From the NCBI GenBank assembly GCA_037178975.1, contig JASJZH010000004.1:6262001-6326000 (forward strand): DNA of 64,000 nt, in the 5' to 3' direction. Made by a program: the position numbers and the translations under genes. This document shows positions 57,100 to 64,000 of the stretch, one piece after another. This DNA is from Oscheius tipulae. Lineage: Eukaryota > Nematoda > Chromadorea > Rhabditida > Rhabditidae. How positions within the stretch are numbered: position 1 is the stretch's first letter; every line of letters starts with the position of its first letter. The notes under the pieces were generated by a model that was not told the origin of the DNA, ran no database searches, and saw only the letters and a list, made by a program, of their open reading frames with translations.

Positions 57100-57230
57100 A
57101 TTAGAAAGGAAAGTTGTACCCACGACAAATGACAGAGAACACTATTTTGTACAACTGAGGAACTAGTGAGAGCTTCTAATTTCGTGAAAAGGAAGAGAAC
57201 AACTGATCGAATTGAAGATAATCTTTTAAT
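57100..57230 (+). pseudogene. Relic of a Sre last exon
   Basis: gaaaggaaagttgtacccac and tattttgtacaactgagga closely match the final exon of array gene E, but CAG of the QW motif has become TAG, followed at once by TGA, and flanks are degraded. It lies in the 3' flank of the aspartic protease, on the opposite strand. Confidence 0.7.
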
Positions 57231-57232
57231 TT

Positions 57233-58728
57233 TCAACCAGCAATATTTGTAGCGAAGCCGATTCTCTTGTTTTTGATGTCGTGAATGTTGCAGTACTGTC
57301 CTAGACATTTTCTTTTTGATTACCTTTTCAGTACTAACTAATGAAAGGATCTCCCAGGATCATCTGCGGTTCTCCGTCTGTGGCGAACATAGCCAGTTGA
57401 CACCGTCCATCTCCAGCTGCAACAATGTAATTGTTAGCCATCACTTGAAGCTCCGTTGTTCCGAGAGTAATTGTCAGTGGACCAAGGTCGGCGTCACAGT
57501 CAATGTAATAGGCAGCCTCGACTACATTGTGCTAAATGTGACGGAATATCCCGCACAAAAGATTACAAACATCTGCTCCGGTAGCATTAGAAAATTTGTC
57601 CATCACGTCAGCAGGTAGTCCAATAAAGTTAGTACCAGTGTCCGAGACAGCTGAAAACGTTTGCTGGGCTGATTGGCCGGCCAAGTCGATTCCATCAATC
57701 TAGAAAAGTGGTGTTGTTCGTAAGGAATAGTTGCAGGTCCACTTGAAATTCCCAGTATGGAGTTGAAGTAATTGGGAAGTAGTGTATGTCGCTGCTGCAA
57801 TGAGCTCTGTCGGTGTCCCCGTAAGTGATTTCCCCGCCAGGTACTCCATCCTGGTTTCCGTTTCTTTTGAACCATACAGTGAACACAGGGTTCATCAGAT
57901 CTGAAATTATTTGATTTTCACAAAAAGAATAATACTTTGTTGTATGGCGTAGTGAAGAGCTGGCAAAAAGGATCCTTCGTCAAATGGAAAAGACAAGCCG
58001 AAGATTCCATCGGCAGGATCCTAAAGGCCAGGAATAAAACAAATAAGTGTTCTTACATTCAACCAATCGTTGGACATCTGGAGCGCCGTACCAAACGTAG
58101 TATTTTTGATGTCGAACTCCGATTCTCCGACTGCGCCGATCTAAATCTTTTGTTCCTTCAAAAACTTCCTTACTCTGAAAGTGTCTTGAGCATAAGTTCC
58201 TGACGATGAACCTATTCCGAATTGAAAGTCAAAATTTCCGGGGTACGCCTTGTAGGTGTTGGACTTGGTCGGGTCATACTTCGATTTCTTTACGCAATTC
58301 GGATTTCTGAAGAGTTTTGCCATGATTTCAAAAGCTCTTACTTGCATTTGTTGCTAGGAATCCAAAGATCATAGGATCCTGTATCCGGGACTACCACGAA
58401 CTCTTGAGGAGGTGTCCCAAGAGAAATTCTTCCCACATATTCGAAGTCGCCGTAGTCGAGAATCTAACATAATCGATTTGCTGTAACTCAAGACGCTTAT
58501 TTTTTGCCTCGTAGTCATCGGTATTCCTTGGCGTTGGAAGCTTCGAACCTTGTTCTGGTAGTTGCGAACATACTGTCTCAATTTTCCTTGTTTACACATT
58601 CGATACCTTCTGGAAGACAAAGGTAATGATGGGAAGAGAACCCACTTCGATCCAATCCATCTTACCTCGTGTCGAACCACCATCGAAAGAACTGTTTCAA
58701 AAATTAGGAACAGGAGTAAATACTGCAT
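57233..58728 (-). CDS. Pepsin-like aspartic protease, secreted or lysosomal
   Basis: A1-family aspartic endopeptidase. The signal peptide is [19 protein letters not shown] basic propeptide follows, ending near IPMTTRQK. The mature enzyme starts around [20 protein letters not shown]. The first catalytic motif is [15 protein letters not shown] and the second is [13 protein letters not shown], so both aspartates are present. The pro-typical end [20 protein letters not shown] closes with ATNIAG after the last intron. In between lie [16 protein letters not shown] and [12 protein letters not shown], the A1-family G.LGL-type turn. It has seven or eight exons. The first propeptide junction (58550-58670) is not settled; reading through without an intron also stays open. 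Confidence 0.87.
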
Positions 58729-59067
58729 TAGGGTTAATGTACAAATTATCCGGGACAGACTTTATAGGGGCATTGTTGTTGGCATTACTGCTCATTGTCA
58801 TTCTCATAATATGCTTTCCGGAAGTGTTCAGAGCATAGGTGCAGCCAAAAAGCAAAGATTGATTTGCTGCAAGTGGTCTGTAGTAGATATTCAGGATATA
58901 CTTCGACTCATTCTTCTTGTCAAAGACTGTGCTAACCTGTTTCACTTATTTGTAGTCTGCGACTTTCTGCTATCCTTTATCGAATGCGCCCGAAGAAAAC
59001 TATTGAGCCATGAATACAAAATTAATTATACCCATATCAGCTGCCTCTCGTAGAGATACTCGAACAA
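58729..59067. promoter_or_regulatory. Divergent promoter region between protease and Sre F
   Basis: About 340 bp between the divergent protease and array gene F. No additional gene recognised. Confidence 0.4.
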
Positions 59068-60368
59068 ATGCAAGTCTTCTACATCAATCCAGTACAGCCA
59101 GAAAATCTCGAACTCTTATTCAAGATTGAGGCCGTCTTTCAATTGATAACTTACATAAACGGTGCTTTTGTCTTTGCTTTTCTGAAGCCTGTGCGGGCTC
59201 ACATAAATCTCAAGGTGGATGCATCGTTTCCTTATGTTTTGAATAGGAATTCAGATACTTCTCGTGATTGGTCTAACCACTCACGTATTTGGATGGGTTG
59301 CCCGCTCGATTATTTTGAGCTATCAAACTGGTTGGATCTTTTACCTATTTCCCAACGCGTATCCTGCGATCTTGAACGACTGTGATAACTGTTCGGATCC
59401 TCAGTACAACACGGTCATAATCGTCTGTTCAATCGTCAGATGTCTTCAATACGCGACCGCTTTATCTGCGTAAGTCGAGTTTTCTTCTAGTCAGATCAAA
59501 CCTCAGGATGTTTTGGTTTTCCTTAGAACGAGTCTTCGCTCTCTTCTTTGTGAGAGACTACGAAAACAAACCAAGGAAATGGATCGTGGCTGTGATCTGG
59601 GTGATGGGATCTATTGTCTGTGATAGTGCGAGTGTTGTTCATACCTACGGTAAGTGATTTGACCGCGAAAAACACGGGATTTAGATATGGTGTCAAAGTA
59701 CATCCTTATCTGTTTGGGTCTATTTACAGGCACATTTGGATTCTTCGTAAGTTTCTTCCTCTAACTCAAACTTTCGGATCAAGCTCTATTTGTACATCTA
59801 CTATCGGTCGAGAGAAATTCGTCGCATCGCCTACCAGAGCGTAAAAGGACAGAGTCACACCTATACTCTCAGTCTTCGCTTCCAGATCGATGAGATACTC
59901 TGGTCAGAGAAGGTGCTCCTTTCGGAAAGATAAATAATCTGAACATATTCAGTTGATGCAAAACATCTACCTCACCGCAGCCATCACATTCGTGCCAATG
60001 TTGGCCTTCTACTGCCTGTCACACACCTTCTTAGCTGACCAGTCCGAGTTGCCGACGGTTCAGTTATACGACACTTTATTCAATTTGTGTCTAGCACTGT
60101 AAGCACGGGTTCTTGATGAACTACAGTAGGTTTCAGGGAGATGCCACTCATGACTATCGGCTCGATTGTCTTTAACGAATATCTGAGAGGAATGCTGAGA
60201 AAGTTCTTCCAGGGAGAAACGAAAGTGTCTCCCGGTTCAGCAACGAACGAAGGAGAGTTGTACTTCGGTAATTTGATGAAGCAATGGGAAATGCCAACTA
60301 CCGAGAAGAAGAAGAAGAAAATAACGATAAGAAGTATGACTGGTGCCAAAAGAACTACATTATTGTGA
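59068..60368 (+). CDS. Sre-type chemoreceptor, array gene F
   Basis: It starts MQVFYINPVQPENLELLFKI, with TM1 ending KPVRAHINLK. Exon 2 includes HVFGWVARSIILSYQTGWIF and a Cys pair in the extracellular loop (DCDNCSDPQY). TM3 ends FSLERVFALFFVRDYENKPR. The third-loop signature is YTLSLRFQIDEILWSEK. TM6 is NIYLTAAITFVPMLAFYCLS. The tail carries NEGELYFGNLMKQWEMP and a basic end KKKKKITIRS, ending RTTLL. All introns are short (about 36-50 nt) and frames hold. Confidence 0.86.
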
Positions 60369-60568
60369 ATCATAAAACTTTTCCGAGGATCAAAAATAAA
60401 CAGTAACCTTTTGTCTCTCTTGGAAAGGGACTATGTGGGTGGTGTCTTTTTTCTTTCAGAGCACACATCCTCTCAATATGTCATTCCATTATAGGAAAAT
60501 TGCTTCGGCGCTCTTTCAGCTGTCTTCTTGATCTAATTTTGATATTTTTCACTGCAAGTAATCACAGA

Positions 60569-61899
60569 ATGAACCTATTCTACATTGTACCAATCAACAG
60601 GAACAGTCTCAGACCGTGGCTCATCACGGAAGCTCTCTTGATAATAATGAACGGGATTTCGATCATCTTCACAGTCAAGTTCATAAAAATGCTTCGAATT
60701 CACATCAACCTCAAAGTAGGTCATTCATTTCGACGCCTGCTACAAACTGTTTACAGATCATGGGAATAACAGCCATAACAGTCTGTTTCTTGGGTATAAT
60801 TAGCCGTTTCGTTATTATTGGGTCCCAAGCAGATGTTTTTCCCTGGATTACAAGAAACAATTGCACAAATGTGCCAAACTGTTTGCTGCCAGAAGAAAAC
60901 AGGTTAATAGTCATTTCTTCATGGATACGAGGATGGTTTCTGGCCTTGTCCGTGACTGCGTAAGCCTTTTTTTTTGGAAGCACAGGTGATGTATCAGGAT
61001 GATGTGGTTTTCGGTGGAGAGAATGTACGCGCTCTATTATCTTCACGACTACGAGCAGTATCAGAGAGTCTGGATAGCTTTAGTAATCATTCTTTTGTCA
61101 TTTCTTTGTTCAGCTGTCTTTACAAGCATCTACAATTTCAGTAAGTTAGAGATAACAACTGAAACTTTATCAGAACTGCTCTCCCTCAATGTTCTAGCCG
61201 CTCTAAGTCTTCTCTTCATTCTTCTCGGTTTCTATGTAAGTCCATTTCCCCAAAGAACCACTCTTTCACAGCTTTATCTCGTCGGATACTGGCGCACGAA
61301 GCACATTTTGCACAAGCTGACAAAGGACAGACACTGGACACTCAAGTACAACCTCAGTCTACGCTATCAAATTGATGAGAACTTATGGTGCTACAAGGTG
61401 AATTGAATTATTCATTAATTGAAAGAAGTTTCAGCTTTTGCGAAACACCTACATCACCGTCTGCATCTTCGATGTCTATACTCTTATTGCTTACAGTTTG
61501 GCCACACTTGAACAGTCAAAACTATACCTTGGAGAAGAAATCACGCAGCATTTGGACTGTCTCTACAACACTTTGATTTGTCTGTAGGTTATTCTGCAAT
61601 CACTGAGACTGGATATCTTTAGGAATGGTCCCATAATGGCTATTGGTTCAGTCGCCTTCAACCCCTATACGATAGCTGTGTTCAAACGAATGTTCTGCTG
61701 CGATAGTCAAGAAGAAAGAAAATTGAATGACACAGAACTGTACTTTGATCATTTGAGAAAGCAATGGGAGATATCTCCGGAAGACGAGATGAAGAGACAT
61801 CTGGATAGTGTGAAGAAGTGGAGGGAGCCATTGACCCTCTTGAGTGTGTTCAAGAGGAGGGAGCGAGAAAGAAGAGTTCAAAATGAAGCAGAACAGTAA
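60569..61899 (+). CDS. Sre-type chemoreceptor, array gene G
   Basis: It starts MNLFYIVPINRNSLRPWLIT, with TM1 ending MLRIHINLK. Exon 2 reads VCFLGIISRFVIIGSQADVF and a Cys loop (NNCTNVPNC). TM3 ends FSVERMYALYYLHDYEQYQR. The third-loop signature is YNLSLRYQIDENLWCYK. TM6 is NTYITVCIFDVYTLIAYSLA. The tail motif is DTELYFDHLRKQWEISPE, followed by a basic end. It is longest at the C-terminus among array members. No lesion. Confidence 0.86.
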
Positions 61900-62105
61900 A
61901 TAAAGTTTTTCAACTTATGGTTCAGTACTGCACTTCAAGTTTAAGTGCTCCTCGATTGTTGCGAATTCTCGAATTGCTAACTTGCGATTTATCTCAAATA
62001 AGACATCGGTCAGAATACAGAATGTAATTCTTTGGGCAAGTAACTCGAAAGCACCTGTCTTCTGAATTCGAATCTTTTCCTAATTTACTACCTTTCAACA
62101 GCCGT

Positions 62106-63400
62106 ATGAACATATTCTACTTCGTTCCGGCCAAACCCGAAAGTCTCTTTGCCTACTTCATGCTCGAGTCTATTCTCCTCTTCATTAACATCCCCATATT
62201 TATTGGCTCAATAGTTTTTACTGTTTCGGTTCGAATTCATCCCAACCTGAAGGTAAGTATTATATAGTAAAGAAGATCATTGTTCAGATCTACACCCTGG
62301 TTCTTCTCGTACAGTTCTTCACTTTTCTTTTCAGTCGTTTAGTGATTATTAGTTACGAAATAGAGCTTGTTGACACGTTCATTCCCACTAGAAATTGCAA
62401 TTCAACCAGCATTTTATCAACAGTTATAATCAATTGTACCAGCTACGAAAACAACCTTATTCTGGTAGTCGCTTCCTGGTTCAGATGCTATTATCTGGCA
62501 TTAATATTGACCTCGTTAGTTACTAGTTGCAATAAGACTTCTTCTTAGAATGTTCTGGTACGGACTGGAGAGATCATGGGCCATTCGCTTCGTCAGTGAC
62601 TATGAGAAGAAGCCGAGATTATGGATAGCAATTGTAAATACTTTTCAATCCACTGGCATAAGTATGGTATGCGCTGCCATCTACACTTTGGGTAGGCTTC
62701 AATCAGTTGTCTTTGATGGAAGAAATCTCTAGATCTGTTCAATTGGTATCCTATGGCTGCCGCGGGCGTAGGCTCGGCCGTCGTCGGCTTTTTTGTAAGT
62801 TATCGCCGAAAACACCTGTTCAATGTCATATTCGTCTATAGTTACAAAAAGTCAAAACGAATAATGAACGACTTTAATGCGAACGGCACGACGAAGGACC
62901 TAGCTTACACTCTGAGTTTGAGATTTCAGTTGGAGGAGAACCTATGGTGTGCGAAGGTACGGTTGCGTCAAAAATTAAACTGCTGTTTAGCAAATGAGGA
63001 ACGCTTACTTGGCACTTGGATTCTTTAACGTTTACACGTTTCTTGCCTTTCTATTGGCTACTCTAGAACCGTCAAAGGAATATTTTGGAAGAGAGACAAC
63101 CCAGATTATCGACTGCGTCTACAACTTGCTAATGACTTTGTAAACTAATCAATTTACTTGTTGTTGAACTCCCTTTCCAGAAACGGACCATGTCTTTTTG
63201 TCTGCGCCGTCTTAAAGAACGAGTACTTCATAGGCGTTATCAAGAAGTTCCTGTTTCGGAAGAAAGCGGTCGCCGAGCAACCAATTGATGAGACGCAAAC
63301 GTATTTTGCCCGGTTACAACAACAGTGGGAGATGCCAACTGTGAAGCCTTCTCAGAAGAGGAAGAAGGGCAAGAGAAGCAGGAGAATAGCCGGAGTCTGA
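62106..63400 (+). CDS. Sre-type chemoreceptor, array gene H
   Basis: It starts MNIFYFVPAKPESLFAYFML, with TM1 ending VRIHPNLK. The exon-2 loop includes NCNSTSILSTVIINCTSYE. TM3 ends YGLERSWAIRFVSDYEKKPR, with Ile replacing the usual Tyr but the DYE intact. The third-loop signature is YTLSLRFQLEENLWCAK. TM6 is YLALGFFNVYTFLAFLLATL. The tail motif is DETQTYFARLQQQWEMP, with a very basic end KRKKGKRSRRIAGV. Junctions keep frame. Confidence 0.85.
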
Positions 63401-63470
63401 ATAAAGATGACTTTTTCACAGAGACAAAAACCACAAACAACCACATAAAACTTTCTTCTAGTTTACTCAG

Positions 63471-64000
63471 CTACGCGCTGGTGCCAGAACATCGATTTCC
63501 TTGAACACTGGGAGCAGCTACGCGAATCTTATCAGCGACGACGTAAAAGTTCCCAGCAGCCAAGATAAGTCTACTCGTAAATGCCGACAAAACTGGCACT
63601 GGAGAGGAGACTGTGAAAATGACAATAAAGCGGTCGAAGAGGACTCTACTTACTTTGTTGTTAGGTACAACTTATTGGACCGGTAGTGACTGCCTTCCGA
63701 AAAATAGAAACTTCCTTATCACCCGGAAATCTGACGTGGCATCAGCGAATCGTAAATCATCATGACAGCCTACAGTTGTATGTTTTTATCAGAAAAAAAG
63801 AACGCCAGGTGGTGGTCCGATCATCCCAAATAAGGATTAGTCGAGAATATTTCCAGTCAGAATCATCTATTCCTTCCCTAATCTGCAACACGAGTACTGA
63901 TAGAAGGGATCAAAAAGTTTTTCAGTTTTGAAGGCGGAGGTCCAGATACGGGCGGAGGCAGTAAACAGATTGGAGAAGCAATGAATAAGAGCCAGAAACT
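63471..64000 (-). CDS. 3' end of a secreted-type gene, truncated by the window edge
   Basis: The last exon (63471-63610) reads VSSPVPVLSAFTSRLILAAG, NFYVVADKI and RVAAPSVQG, ending CSGTSA. A preceding exon around 63655-63715 may give SFYFSEGSHYRSNKLYL. The pattern resembles nematode CUB-like secreted proteins, but the phase between the two exons is not settled and the rest lies outside the window. Low confidence beyond the last exon. Confidence 0.4.

Noticed and set aside
1-64000. CRISPR array, bacterial operon or ribosomal RNA
   Set aside because: No regularly spaced identical repeats or rRNA signatures; the window is spliced nuclear nematode DNA.

Overview
This window is nuclear DNA from a nematode. 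The evidence is three Srx-type, eight intact or near-intact Sre-type and two other nematode-style chemoreceptor genes, a cuticle collagen, a divergent nuclear hormone receptor, an OAC-type acyltransferase and a worm-type CK1/TTBK kinase. Introns are mostly 36-50 nt, and several ATGs sit just after a 3' splice-like CAG, as expected for trans-splicing. Many acceptors are relaxed (for example attaag, aacaaag, tatag) rather than strict TTTTCAG, so it is probably not a close relative of Caenorhabditis elegans. I cannot name the genus.

Layout. 0-12 kb is gene-dense and mostly housekeeping: a divergent G-protein alpha subunit, mitochondrial thioredoxin, a single-pass membrane protein, a CK1-like kinase, cohesin SMC1 (him-1 type) and a glycine-rich small membrane protein. 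12-15.3 kb holds a divergent pair of unrecognised genes. 15.3-31.3 kb alternates long gene-poor stretches with an Srx receptor, an AT3-SGNH acyltransferase, a fold-back MITE, a dead EFL1-like GTPase fragment, retromer snx-1 and a second Srx gene. 31.7-44 kb has an Srg/Srv-like receptor, a tiny acidic membrane protein, an NCLX-type Na/Ca exchanger, a third Srx gene, an Srab/Sra-like receptor, a secreted cysteine-rich protein and a cuticle collagen. 45.7-47.7 kb is a nuclear receptor whose zinc-finger intron carries a 464-bp MITE.

47.7-63.4 kb is a tandem array of Sre-type chemoreceptors (one reversed, seven forward, one gutted pseudogene and one orphan last-exon relic). It is interrupted by a small disrupted minus-strand gene and an aspartic protease. 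A secreted-type gene begins on the minus strand at the right edge.

How the genes work together. The receptors (Srx, Sre, Srab, Srg/Srv) and the G-alpha subunit belong to the same general signalling class, but nothing here shows that they pair. The most striking feature is a C-terminal tail motif, YF-x2-L-x2-QW, found in every complete Sre gene of the array and also in the Srab-like gene 5 kb before the array. The window also records birth-and-death evolution of receptors: an intact run, a receptor with a frameshifted tail, a gutted copy and a last-exon relic.
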